From assembly GCF_947507565.1 (NCBI RefSeq), contig NC_089176.1, positions 2,666,001 to 2,730,000 on the forward strand: 64,000 bases of DNA, written 5' to 3'. The position numbers and the translations under genes were made by a program. A model generated the notes under the pieces. It did no database searches. It saw nothing but the letters and a program-made list of their open reading frames with translations, and was not told the DNA's origin. The number at the start of each line of letters is the position of its first letter. Position 1 is the first letter of the stretch. Shown here in pieces: positions 15,529 through 26,852 of the stretch. The stretch is from Oscarella lobularis. Its lineage: Eukaryota > Porifera > Homoscleromorpha > Homosclerophorida > Oscarellidae.

Positions 15529-16935
15529 ATGGCCTGGCCACCGTTGCTCGTATTTCTGTGGCTCTTCGGCACGAAACCAACAAATGGCTTTGATTTCAGT
15601 CCCAATCTGTGTCATTCGTGGCGATTCGACGTCATCGACGGCGAATTTCGCGAATACATGGGCGACGTTTTGATTGGCGTTGCAAACGGGGGCCAGACGT
15701 CAGCCAAGGTTGCCGTCTATTTGCATTGCCGCTGGGGAAAGGGTCGCAAGAACGTTCAGAAGTCATCCAAGTCGATTTCTCTCTTGGCAGTGAGTCGATG
15801 TTCTAATCTCAATATAGTATTTACTGAGCTCCTGAGGCTGTAGCGTCTACGTACACAAAGGAGAACTTTATGTATTAATTAATTAATTTTATTGATTAAT
15901 TAAAATATTTAATCAATACGTAAGTGATGTCAAATATCCTTACTTAGGGTGCAAAGATGACGGTCAAATTTCACGTGCGATTGCCGTGGAAAGATCGTTC
16001 CAGAAAGGATCGTCCTCATGCCCAGTCGCATCGTTGTTTCTACTTCATGACGGCATACCCCCACCTAAAACGCTCGCCCATGTGCCCGTTCGCTCTCAAG
16101 TCGGAATTCGGAGCTTTTCTACAATCGTGCAACGACAGTAAGTCACGAAATCAAAAAGCTCGCGATAGATGCACTACACGCGCACGGGTGGGCCCAGAGA
16201 TGAGAAAGCCTTTCGTGACCGTCCAGAGAGATGATGAACTCATCAAAATGCATTTCGTCAATCACAAGCACGTATGCAGTAGACTACAGTGATTGGCAGC
16301 AAGTCACTATTATTTTCTCATAGGAAAGTATCATTGAGACAAACTTTTCGTGCGTCTCCAATAAAGAGCACGATTTTCACGATATCGTCTGGCTCTTGGC
16401 AGACGACGATATTCACTATAACATCGACTTGGAAGTAAAAGTGTGGTAGGTTAGGAAAACGTTGAAATATAATGAAGCAATTGTTCGGGTCCTTGCACAG
16501 CAATGTGACGTCTCCAAAGTACCTGCTGGACCACGAATGTGAAATCATTGTCAAGCGTCACTGTTTGGAAAGAGCGGAGGTCGTCGAACACAAGCGTTTC
16601 AAAATTCATAACAGTCAGTGGGCGAATGGGTTTGTTTGCTAAAGAGACTTTTTTTGCTTGAAGATCTTAGAATGAAGTGCCTTCATCCAATCATAGACAG
16701 GATCACCGTTCTTCTCACGTCTTGGATGAGTATGAGGAGTCTACCTGTGGCGATAGCACTACTAATCATTGTGATTCTGCTGCTTGTCAACATCCTGACA
16801 TTTGTGATAAAGGTGAGGAATCATTTCACGCCGCGAGGCGAAGTTTCATCGCATCGTTTCTTAGTACTGTGCGATGAAAAGACAAAAACCGGTGTAGGTG
16901 AGCGGTATACACTATATACATATATATATATATAA
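15529..16935 (+). CDS. Putative type I membrane glycoprotein, family not recognised
   Basis: Exons 15529-15789, 15948-16271, 16324-16445, 16501-16613 and 16664-16935 keep phase throughout, 363 aa. The N-terminus (MAWPPLLVFLWLFGTKPTNG) is a convincing signal peptide. The ectodomain is Cys- and His-containing (SPNLCHSWRFDV; SCNDS). Near the C-terminus lies a membrane segment (LPVAIALLIIVILLLVNIL) and a basic tail (VRNHFTPRG). The last codons run into a TA microsatellite, and a good donor at 16812 (AAAG then GTGAGG) suggests a further exon. I found no family match by eye. The start may instead be intronic, with this block spliced to the beta-helix gene. Confidence 0.5.
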
Positions 16936-17164
16936 GTATAAAGAGAGAGAAAGCGCGTGTATTTTTATTACTCCCCAATAACGTATAACCACTCTCTTCA
17001 TCACGAGAAAAAGTAGAGTCTCTCTCGTAAATGAATAGGCATCTACGCGCGAGATGCTTTTGTACGCGTGATATCACTTACTAAACTACGGGGTTCATTT
17101 GCTGAGTACAGAGACAAACAAACTCCCACCACACACGCACGCAGAAGCGGAAAAAAACAGCGCA
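16936..17164. other. Intergenic spacer after a (TA)n tract
   Basis: The spacer follows a TA-rich microsatellite at about 16916-16934. It should hold the promoter and 5' UTR of the VWA7-like gene. No other feature was seen. Confidence 0.4.
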
Positions 17165-20100
17165 ATGATAACGTTTTTCCTTCTGCTCGCGATTGGGATT
17201 GCCGCTTCTCCCGTCGCCGCATTCATGCCGAACTACGTCTTCTCCTTTCGTCCGCCGAATCGACCGACTCCGCCCGGCGGCGGTCCCGAGCTTCCCGAGC
17301 TTCCCGGCGTCGAAATTGCCGCCGGTTTTCTCCCGAGCGACTTCTACCCGGTCGAAGAAACCGATGGCCCTCTTCACGACGGCTCGTGGACGCACAAGGA
17401 CATCATTCGACGCGCGTGTCTCAACGTCGTCGCGCGTTTCTACGAGGAAACGACGCCGCGACTCGCTCCGGGCGACGTCACCGGCCTCTCGCGCCTCACG
17501 CCGGCGTCGCTACTTCGCGCCGTCTTCGGTCCCGACGCGTCGAGCGCGAAATTTGAACGCGCAATTGAGGAAATCGAAATCGCCGCCGCCCGAATGGATC
17601 AGTGGTACGAAGTGAACGCGACGCTCGACGAGGCGGCGAACATCGCTCGCGCTCACTTCGACGACGAGCAATTTCATCTCGGCCAGCGCTACTTGCTTCG
17701 CCTGCGTCGGCAAATGTTCGCCGCCGTTCAGAAGGAAGCGCTATCGGCGTCACGCGATCTCGCCGGTCGATTTATGCTCACGCTTCAGGACTTCTACGCG
17801 CACTCGAACTACGTCGAACTCGGTCGGACGGAGCCGTTGAAGGAGTTGGGAAAGACGCCCGGTGCGAGTTTCTTGTCGACGGTTGCCGGTAAGACACACC
17901 CGCGCGTTTCCTTCTTTAGTTCGGGGTCGTGACCGGGCGTAGGTGCGGACGAGACGGTTTGCACGGATTGCACCCGACCGCTCTACAAGGATGCCTCGTG
18001 CAGGAACAATATTGCAACGACGACGAAATTGACGAGCGGCTATTTCTTCTATCCGACCGATATCGTCAATTATGACGGCGGCGTTGGCAAAGGTCGAGTG
18101 AAGCCAACAGGAAAATGCAGCTACGGCGACGAAGCTGATCAGTAAAAAAAATCAAACCATTGAATATTTAATTTTCATTTGTTGGCAGATCTGCTCAGCT
18201 TTCCGCTATTGGAGGTATCAACAAGAGCACCCGAAATTCTAGAAAATCGCCGCATTTCTATCTCCACGAGACGGCCGCTCAGCTCGCCGTAAAGGCGACC
18301 GAGGAGTTTCTCGAGGGCATTCGTGACGTCGTTGGCGACGACACGTTTTTGCGTTTCTTCAGTCTCGGTCGCACGGTCGGCGGCGGATCGCTCTGTTTCG
18401 TCATCGACCAGTCGGGCAGCATGCGCGACGACATCGACGCGGCGAAGGAGCGAGCAAAGCAGATCGTTCGAACGACGACGACGCAACCGTTCAACTACGT
18501 CCTTGTGCAATTCAACGACTACGATAAGCTTCCAGGTATCTAATTTTCTAAACTCGCTTTGGCGACGTTTATACGATGACGCGTAGAGGAGCCCATATTA
18601 GATGTATTGTTTACATAACAGATAAATGTAGTACCTAAAACCACACAGGATAGTATATATTGTACTACGTATATGTGCTTTCTGACTATTATCTCTGTAG
18701 CTTTTGGCCCTCCCATTGTCACTCAAGATCCAGACGACTTCATAGCCGAATTGGAGAAACTTTCCGCCGATGGCGGTGGCGACTGTCCGGAGCTCGCAAT
18801 GAACGGCATGCACTTGGCTTTGACGAACAGCCTTCCCGGCTCGAGTTTGTACGTTTTCACGGACGCCGGCGCTGGCGACTGCTCTAAAACGAACACCATT
18901 CTAAGCTTGATCGACAGCAAGAGCACCATAGTGAATTTTTTCTACACGGGACCCAGCACACCCTGTGGTTCGTGCCCCGACGACTTCAACACAATTGCGA
19001 CTCAATCCGGAGGCCAGCTACTGAGCGTAGACAAAGCTTCGGTCGATAAAGCGACGCAACTCGCCGAGTTGACAGCCGAAGCCTCGCTCGTCGTTCTTCT
19101 GTCGGCGGCAACGAGCAATTCGACGGGGATCTATCGTTTCCCCGTCGACTGCACGGTTCGAAAATTAGTCATTTCGCTCAGCGGTCTAAAACCCACGGCG
19201 AATATCGTACAACCGGACGGCACCGACTTCACGTCCACCGACGATCTTCTCCTCGATCGATTCCTCCTAATCAACGTCACCGATCCCATGGTGGGACTGT
19301 GGACTCTAAACGCTTCCTTCTCCGACGCGCACTCGATCATCGTACGAGCGTCGAGCAGCGTCGGCTTCGACTTCAATTTCGTCACGGTCGCCGGTCGACC
19401 CGCTCACCTCGGCGTCTTTCCCATCAACGGACGACCGATCGTCGACACGCTCACCAAAGTCGTTCTCAACGTCGACGGTCTCGATCAGACGAACGACGCA
19501 AACGGGTTCATGGTCGATTTGATCAATCGCATGGGAAACGCGATCGAGACCCACGAACCCGAACAGGGATTCGGCTATTCGACGAATCTTCTCGGCTTCG
19601 CTTTCGTCGCGCCGTCGACGCCGTTCCGACTTCGTCTTCGCGGCGCGGATCGGTGCGACGGCGACGATTTAGTTCGCGTGTCGCCGACCGAAACAACAGC
19701 GCAGACGCTCGCGTTCGCGAGCGCCGATTCGAATCTCGAGAACGTCATCGAACCGGGCGGCTTCACGAACGCGACGTTCGTGCTCCACAACAGCGGTCAA
19801 ACCGACGACATCATCGTCGCCTACAACGACGAACAGGGCTTTGGTGAAAGCATATCGGTGACTCTATTCGACGAACCGATCACGACGACGAAACGTCGTC
19901 GTCGTCGTCGAGGTCTATCCGATATCACGCACACGTTCACGTTAGAAGCGAATCAATCGGCGACGGTAACGATTCGCTACGGCGCGCCGACGTCCGCCGA
20001 GTTCGGTCAGTCGAACACGGCGACGTTGACGGCGTCGACGAGCGGCGGCGAGACGTTCAACTACGTGTCGTTTCAAGTCGTCGTTACGCCCGACGAGCAG

Positions 20101-21393
20101 GACGAAACGCCGCCGACGTGTCGAGTCGTCGAGCGGACGACGTGCGAAGGGGTCGCCGCCGTCGACTGCAACGCGTATCGGCGAATCGTTCGCGCCGAAG
20201 TGCGAGACGTCGGCATCGGATTGCAGAATATTCGCGCTCGACAGGGCGGCGTCGAAGTCGATTTTGATTTTGCGAGCGGGACGAATGAGACGGTGAATGT
20301 GACGGCGACGTCGTCGTGTTGCTATTTGGCTATTGATTTGGAGTCGTCGGACGTCGTGGGAAATTTGCAGTCAAGCGGCTGTAGCGCCGTCATTCCTCCC
20401 GGCGTTGCCAACGATGAAATTGGTAAAGAATCGTGTATGTTTGCTTATATTTGCGATTTTCGGTATTAGCTCTTCTTGGTATTTTAATTCCGGACGGATC
20501 GGACGAGATGACGGGAGTCGGCATAGTGCAAATCATCGTCGAAGACTGGAAGACGATTTACTACTCCGTCAATGTCACGACGGACGTCGTTCCGATGACG
20601 TTTCGTCTGTCGGAGACGCGAAACAAAGGCGTCGGTGATCCGCTTTTCACTGTATCCGGATTCAATTACGGCAACGTGGTAAGAAAAGAAATCGATATCA
20701 AAATCCTTCAATAATCGGTTTATTAGCTCTTTGGTTCTCTGCCGGTCGACGGCAGTTACTTACCAATCATATATGGGAAAACGGCGTACGGCACTGTGCA
20801 GTACGATTCCAACGGTATCAGAAAGTCTATAGGTGGTCAAATTCTCTACGTCAATCTTCCCGCGACGCCTCGTAATTCCTCATCAATACAAAACTCGGGG
20901 TCGTTCAATTAATTGCGCGTGTCTTTAGACTACGAAGCTCTGCTCACTTGTCGTAGCCGCAGTTGCGCTGTCGGAGGCTACGTTGCTCTGACGCTCGACG
21001 GTCCCAACTCGACGTACTATCTCCTCGTCGGCGGCGCGAACGTTTCCACGGCTCACATTATGGATCCGAGTGGGAACGTCGTCGCGCAGATGAACGGAGG
21101 GATCACGGGAGTACGTCCTTTCGAGTAGCACAGAATTATTCTATTTATTGACTTCTCTTTAGTCGTCACCCGGAGAGGGAGCCTTTCAGTTGTCTATCAA
21201 TCAACGCAATCAGCTCCTGGAAGGCGAGCTGACTGTCACCGTCAGCACTAGCGACGGCAACAATTTGACGGGCCGGCTAAGAGCGCCGTGGATGCCCACT
21301 CCTGCACCGACAAAGCCAAGCAGTTCGGTGACTGCCCAGGTTAGTGCGTTCACGTTCATTGTCTGCGTCGTCTCTCTTCTGTTTCTCTACTAA
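17165..21393 (+). CDS. VWA7-like secreted/GPI-anchored von Willebrand A protein
   Basis: Exons: 17165-17888, 17943-18141, 18189-18535, 18701-20422, 20470-20678, 20727-20871, 20929-21110, 21163-21393. Total 3,759 nt, 1,252 aa. A signal peptide (MITFFLLLAIGIAASPVAA) leads a region with WTHKDIIRRACLNVVARF and LQDFYAHSNYVELG, matching the N-terminal part of VWA7. A VWA domain follows with an intact MIDAS motif (VIDQSGSMRDD). The next ~570 residues are beta-rich repeats with RRRRRR at about 19890-19910, a possible furin site. The C-terminus is Pro/Ser-rich and then hydrophobic to the last residue (FTFIVCVVSLLFLY), which fits a GPI-attachment signal. Human VWA7 is about 890 aa, so this one is longer. 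Ligand unknown. Confidence 0.82.
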
Positions 21394-21584
21394 CGTCATG
21401 GACCCCTCCATTGTGCTCGGGCATGTTTTCCTTAGTATTCTAGAAAGTCGTTTCTGTTTCTATCCTACTCTCAAATACATGTCCGTGTTAGAAAGTAACT
21501 CCTGGAAAGGTGTGCGAGTCAACTACCGGTAAGTAGCATACATGCATTTATCGTATAACTCGCCGCTTATAGAATGTCTTAATA
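21394..21584. other. Convergent 3' spacer
   Basis: 191 bp between the stops of the VWA7-like (+) and JmjC (-) genes. No separate feature was recognised. Confidence 0.5.
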
Positions 21585-23781
21585 TTAAGAGAGACCTGTT
21601 CGTTGACACTGCTCGAGAAACGAATATACCCGTTCGGTTCCGATGCATGTATTGGCAAGATGTTCGATGTAGTTTCCCAGCAGGAGAATCCGAATTGATC
21701 TGCACAGAAACGATAGGTCAGGCACTCCCTCACGGAGAACTAACTCCTCACGTATCGGCAATCTTGGAAAAGAGCGGAATAATTTCTCGAAGACCCCTAT
21801 CAGCAGCGCCAGAGAATTTCTGTGCCTATGGAGAAAATCCATCCACCTTTAACATCTTATTGTATGTCATTACGTGCTCGTTCCAGTTGACACTGGAGCA
21901 TATGTCGCTCATTTCTTCTCTAGCCAGACTGCTGACAGCCAAGTCGGCGTCTTTAGGATTAAAACCGTGCAGTGGGTAATATCTCTAACGAAATTTAATC
22001 AAAATAGAGTTCCTTTTCTTCGGGCTACCGTACGGTAAGGAACAGATTTTCTACTAGTTCGTCAGAGACCAATTCTAGTCGTTGAGCCAACTGAGAAAAA
22101 AGAGAATCAAAATAATTACTAGCTGTTAGCTCTCAAATGACCATGTGAATATACAGCCTCGTCATCAATGCTCGCTTGGAAAGTTCCCAGTCTAGCTCTA
22201 ATGGAATAGGCTTTCGATATCTAAAAAATAATTGACCTAATTAGACGAGGGAGAAGCGTGCAGAGATGATCACAGACATCTCGTCCATGAGCAGATACTC
22301 TGGAGCGTCGTTCCACACGTTAACGGAGACGCTGCTCTTTAGAGTCTCGACGCGATGATACCAAAACGGAGGAAGAACCAGCATGTCTCCGGAACGAAGT
22401 ACGACGTCGATTCCTTTGACATCACTATATATAAAGTTAAGATAGAAAATCGCACGTAGCAAGGCCGTCTAGTACCGGAGCTTAGCATAACCTTCTTCCC
22501 GGTATTGTATGTAATTAATTACCTGCTTGATTTGGGAAACTTTGTTTTGTCTATATCTGTCAGATTGCGTATTTGACTGTGACCGTAGTGCTGAAATGCA
22601 CCGCTTAATGTATCATACTGTGCGCGCGCGGAGAATTTTCTTACGGGGTGTAAGCACGGATATAAGTACATTTCGGTTGACGGCGGAAACAGTGTGAACC
22701 GTTTCTCGCCCTCGATTTGTACAAAGAAATTGTACGTAGCGTCATAGTGAGTATACGTGGTGATTCCCTGGCGTCCAATCCACAAATTGATCTATAGAGT
22801 CAGTGGACTTGTATTGAGCAAGATTCATCAATGGAACAGACCTGTACTCCATAGTCATTCAATACAAGATCTTTAATAGGCTGGACATCACTGAGAAACT
22901 GAGGTCTATAAAAAGTGTCATTAGACTGGTTTACGTGTGTATCTCAACAATGGCAACTTTAGCTGTCCAATATTTTGACTGAAGTAGAGATACGTGTCCT
23001 TTCTCTCTTTCTACATTCAGTCATAGATAAAAGAAAGCACTTCAGGCTAATAATCCTACCTCTCCTTTTCCGCTAAAAACACTTGGAACTGACACATTGA
23101 CTTTCCTGTTAAAATCTGACCACTTTCCCTTTACAAACGGCTCTAGCGGCTTATTATCGTGAAACGTTATAAAAACAGGATCTCCTAATTGCCTGTAGCC
23201 AGACGTAGCACAGAGCACACAGGCTACTTGTAGTGTGTATGTAACCAACCTGTAAGCAGACACGTTGCCGAGATGTTCGTGCAAGTTCTGAGCTGTCCAA
23301 GTTGAAGCCTTCCATCTAAAAATTCATTCTTACACCGGATTGTTAACTAAAAGAATGCAACTACTTGTCTGCAATGGTAGAAGTCAGTAGAGTCGGCCGT
23401 CGCAGCTCGGCGACTTTCCTATGAGTGCGCATGAGTAAGTTTTACTGTTAAAATTGACTTTGCCTGTAAGAGAAGCCTGCTACTGAAGCGTCTAGTCGAA
23501 TTACGTCTAGCAGAGAATGAACACTGAAGGCCAGATGAAGAAACAAACATCATCTAACCTTTCGTTTGACTGCCCAGTTTGTAAAATGCATAATAGACAG
23601 CAAAACTGAGTAGAATACCATTCAAACTCCACGCAAAGAGCTTGCGAGTAGCAGTTGTTGACAAATACATCCGGGAATTATTTTCGAGGCGAAGAGTCAC
23701 GGATGTCAAAACCTGGTCCGGCCGGTCCGGCCAACCTGGTCGTCGTGGGCCACAGCGACCGACTGCGCAGCAAGATTCCAT
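21585..23781 (-). CDS. Membrane-anchored JmjC (cupin_8) oxygenase
   Basis: Probable Fe(II)/2-oxoglutarate-dependent hydroxylase. Twelve exons: 23559-23781, 23365-23413, 23250-23315, 23060-23192, 22842-22898, 22523-22791, 22278-22424, 22142-22220, 22029-22090, 21847-21982, 21752-21825, 21585-21699. Total 1,410 nt, 469 aa, phases consistent. One hydrophobic segment near the start (FAWSLNGILLSFAVYYAFY) suggests a type II membrane protein. The JmjC core shows WIGRQGITTYTHYDATYNF, giving the HxD iron ligands, then EGEKRFTLFPP, and the distal His in VLPPFWYHRVETL. The C-terminal ~150 residues are helical and unassigned. The substrate is not predictable. It is head-to-head with an SLC15 transporter. 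Confidence 0.85.
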
Positions 23782-23909
23782 CTCAGAGCAACACCCAAAT
23801 GAATTGTTTCGTTTCCAGGCCACGCGTAGGGGGCAAAGTCGTGCATTCTGTGGCAATGATGTGAGTTCCGGGCGTCGATTCTCGCCTTATACGCATGCTT
23901 CTCCGAACA
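23782..23909. promoter_or_regulatory. Bidirectional promoter, JmjC / SLC15-A
   Basis: 128 bp separate the two divergent start codons (23781 minus, 23910 plus). An alternative upstream ATG for the transporter at 23895 would shorten the gap to 113 bp. Confidence 0.55.
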
Positions 23910-25990
23910 ATGGATCAAGGTCGAGACAAAACGTCGCCCTCCAGAACGAAATCGACGTATCCCTGGAAAGCAATGGCTTTCCTAATGGTTACATCTGCAA
24001 CGCTGAGGTACGTCAGCAGTTCGTTTGATCGAAGCGAAGAGGCGCCGTTTTTCTTCACCTATAGCTACGGATCGGCGGGCCTCATGGCTGTCTTGGAGCT
24101 CTACTTCGCGACTTTTCTCTTCAAAGCGACGCTGCGAGGGAGAATGAGAAGCAAGCGCATCGATCGTCTGAGCACGACGTGTTTCAACGTTTACGTCGCT
24201 CTGCAGCAGATATCGGCGCTCATTGCCGGCTTCCTCGCCGATCTCTTTCTAGGCAAGTCCCTTTTCGCAGTAATCTCGTTAGCGCGACTAATTGATTACG
24301 TTGGCTTGAGTTCCGCTTATCTCATCGTTCGAGCGTTCTGTTGTTCTTCGAGCTGACGAATCGAACTGCGCTGAGCTGCAGCATCATGTGTTGTGACTGG
24401 TTGTGTTTTTTTTTTATGTGCAGGAAACTACAAGACTCAAGTGCTCTCTTGCCTCTTCAGTAGTGCGGGGGGTGGGCTGCTCCTCTACGCCACTTGGCAG
24501 ATACTTCCCTTCGTTGGAGGAATTCATTTGGGCTCTTCAACGGCGGCACCAACTGTGGCTGCTAATTTTTCGAATAGCACAACAATGCATCTAGATCTTG
24601 ATCTCGGTCTTGCCTCGGTTGCTTTACTTGTACGTTCACCCCCCAAGTTGAGTAAACTAAGCGTTTTGATCGAGTTTAGCTTTTAGCTATTGGGAGTGGG
24701 TTATCCACTGTGCAGAGCGTTTTTATTGGAAATCAGTTTACCGATGACCAGGTAGCTTATTATATGTAACTATATTCTTTTTTGCTCACGATCATTTATT
24801 GTTTTTAAGGAAAACGAGAAGAAGCGTGCTTTTGGCTGGTACTATCTATTTCAGAACGTGGGTTCTCTTTTCTCTGAGTCGGGAGCGCCGATTTTACGAC
24901 AGACCTTTGGCTTTTTCATTTGCTTTGCTACCATATCAGGTACACAGAGAACCATCTTCGCTTACCAATACTTGTACGTTTGAAATTTTGAAGGAAACGT
25001 AGTGGCTTCTGCTCTTTCTTTTCTCGCGGGTAGTTTCTGGTACAGAAACATTCCTCCCGTATACGGATGCTGCAAGTGTAAAAAAGTAATTTGTCTTTTA
25101 TTATGCGTGCTTCTGAGACACTGACAGTCTTTCTTAATACTACAGAAGCAGGATGACGACAATGAAAAAGTAACTCTGCTTACTGAAAAGCACACTGTTC
25201 AAAGAAAGAATACAATTGGAATGCAATTGAAGACGAAATTAAAAGATTACAAAGGAGTTGCAACCGTCTTTCTGCCTCTCATCATCTATTGGGCACTCTT
25301 CTTTCAGCAAAACTCTGTTTGGGTTTTGCAGGGCCAGAGAATGAATTGCTACTTCGGCGATCTTCACATACCTCCAGGTAAGTCAATAGAGAAACGTCAT
25401 CTTTCCTAAATCTTGGCTTAACTGCTTTTCCTAGACTTGATGCCTGGTTTCAGCGACCTCTTAGTTGTCCTCTTTATTCCGATGATGGAATACATCGTCT
25501 ATCCTCACGTTGAAAAAGCGATGAACGTGAAAATTCGTTCTCTCCACAAGGTCACGCATCCGAAAAAATTAGTCGTTTTATTCCACTGAAATTTGTGCCG
25601 CTTTCACAGATTTTTGCCGGTATGATGATTGCGGTAATCAGCTTCATCCTGGCCGGGCTTCTCGAACTCTACCTCAAAGTTCCTATCGTCGATTGCCGAG
25701 GCGACGTGAATCTTGCGTGGCAGGTGCCCCAATACATTGCCTTGTCGATTGCCGAAGTTCTCGTCTCCGTCACCGGACTCGAATTCGCTTATTCGCAAGC
25801 TCCGGACAATTCGAAGAATTTCGCCACCGCTCTCTGGTTTCTCTCGCAAGCGTTGGGCACCGCTGTGATGGCTGGACTGGCCGAAATTCCGTTTCCGCGC
25901 AAGGCCGAGTTCTTCATCTACTCAGGGCTCATGACGTCGGTCATAGTCGTCTCGTTTTTCCTGAACAGAAATTTCAAATACCGAAATTAG
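23910..25990 (+). CDS. POT/SLC15-family transporter, copy A
   Basis: Proton-coupled oligopeptide/nitrate-type MFS transporter by family. Exons: 23910-24007, 24065-24252, 24424-24629, 24680-24751, 24810-24939, 24994-25085, 25146-25377, 25435-25550, 25610-25990. Total 1,515 nt, 504 aa. The N-terminus YPWKAMAFLM and LMAVLELYF match the start of the POT fold. The signature region reads IYWALFFQQNSVWVLQGQ, and the C-half has LEFAYSQAPDNSKNFATA. The usual N-terminal ExxER proton motif is absent: the exon 1-2 join gives ATLSYGSAG. The intron after 24252 starts with GC (CTAG then GCAAGT). Paralogue B at 26853-28758 has the same intron positions. Confidence 0.9.
24253..24423 (+). other. GC-AG intron in SLC15-A
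   Basis: The donor is GCAAGT and the acceptor GTGCAG. Splicing here joins ADLFL to GNYKTQ exactly as in paralogue B, whose equivalent intron starts with GT. GCAAGT after AG is the favoured context for GC donors. Confidence 0.8.
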
Positions 25991-26251
25991 TAGCGCCGTA
26001 ACTTACTTACTAAGGGATGCTTCCTTTATGTACTAGTGCTACTCGATATGGTACACATTGTTGACTCACGCGTAAAAGTTGCGTGGATCAACGAATTTGA
26101 AAATTGCATGTGCATAACAGGAATTTCAGTTAGTGTTTAGCCTTCCTCTTGCAGGATCTAGTTTCAAACCTGGCGGACTGGTCCAAACGATGAGAGTTCC
26201 GGTTCATTATGCCATCAATAGCCAAAGTATATATAGATTACCGGTATTTGA
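25991..26251. other. Spacer between SLC15-A and the caspase-clan-like fragment
   Basis: No gene seen. It contains a perfect 14-bp palindrome, CTGGGGGCCCCCAG, at 26269-26282 just beyond its right end. Confidence 0.5.
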
Positions 26252-26794
26252 TTATTGACCAAAATTTCCCTGGGGGCCCCCAGTAACCCAGTTTACAGTA
26301 CACAGTCCTCCACAGTCTCGAACCCATTGACCTGATGGTGCGCAATCAGTTACTATGGCAAGGTGTTTTCCTTGGAAGACTCTCGTGTAAATGTCGAAGA
26401 TGTCGTTGAAGGAAATTGTATTGCTGTCTGGTAAACACCAATCGCCTGTTGGCGATTGTCCCGCAGCAAAGTAATTGATCGTCGCATCTTAATTCAAAGC
26501 AAACTCAATCGATGAATTGTCTACTAACACTATTGACGTCACCTTTGTTCTCCGATTTGGCTCTAAGTAGAAAACTGCGAATAAAACGAAGCACACTGCA
26601 CCGGGTCGTCGATTTAGTTCCAGAACCTCAATTTCGCTGCATTCAACTCGTTTTAGCCAATAGATTATCTGTTCTCTCTCGCTGGAAATCTTTGTTTGCA
26701 CCGATGGCGGCAAGCGAGGAATAAAGGTAGGATTGCAGCCGTCAACGATCGCGCCATTCCCGTCGATAACTAAGACTGATTCCAAGCGAGACAT
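26252..26794 (-). pseudogene. Degraded caspase-clan (C14-like) fragment
   Basis: Two open stretches on the minus strand abut at a TAA at about 26489. The downstream one (26252-26488) reads TGDWCLPDSNTISFNDIFDI and then KHLAIVTDCAPSGQWVRDC. This resembles invertebrate caspase-like proteins whose motifs are an AGHG histidine box and a DCCYSG cysteine box. Here the histidine box reads FAAGQ and the cysteine position is Ala, so both catalytic residues would be lost. The upstream stretch (26489-26794) is not recognised. No intron restores a clean frame between the two. This is a fold-level guess from memory. Confidence 0.35.
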
Positions 26795-26852
26795 CCGGAG
26801 GATACGCCCTTAGCTGAACTGTCCCCGTATAAATACACCACCTCTTTGTTAT

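Noticed and set aside
16677-16877. A Cys/His-rich alternative frame in the last exon of the type I membrane protein gene
   Set aside because: The frame with the hydrophobic segment agrees with the upstream exon phase when the acceptor at 16663 is used. The Cys/His frame needs a weaker acceptor, though it is not fully excluded.
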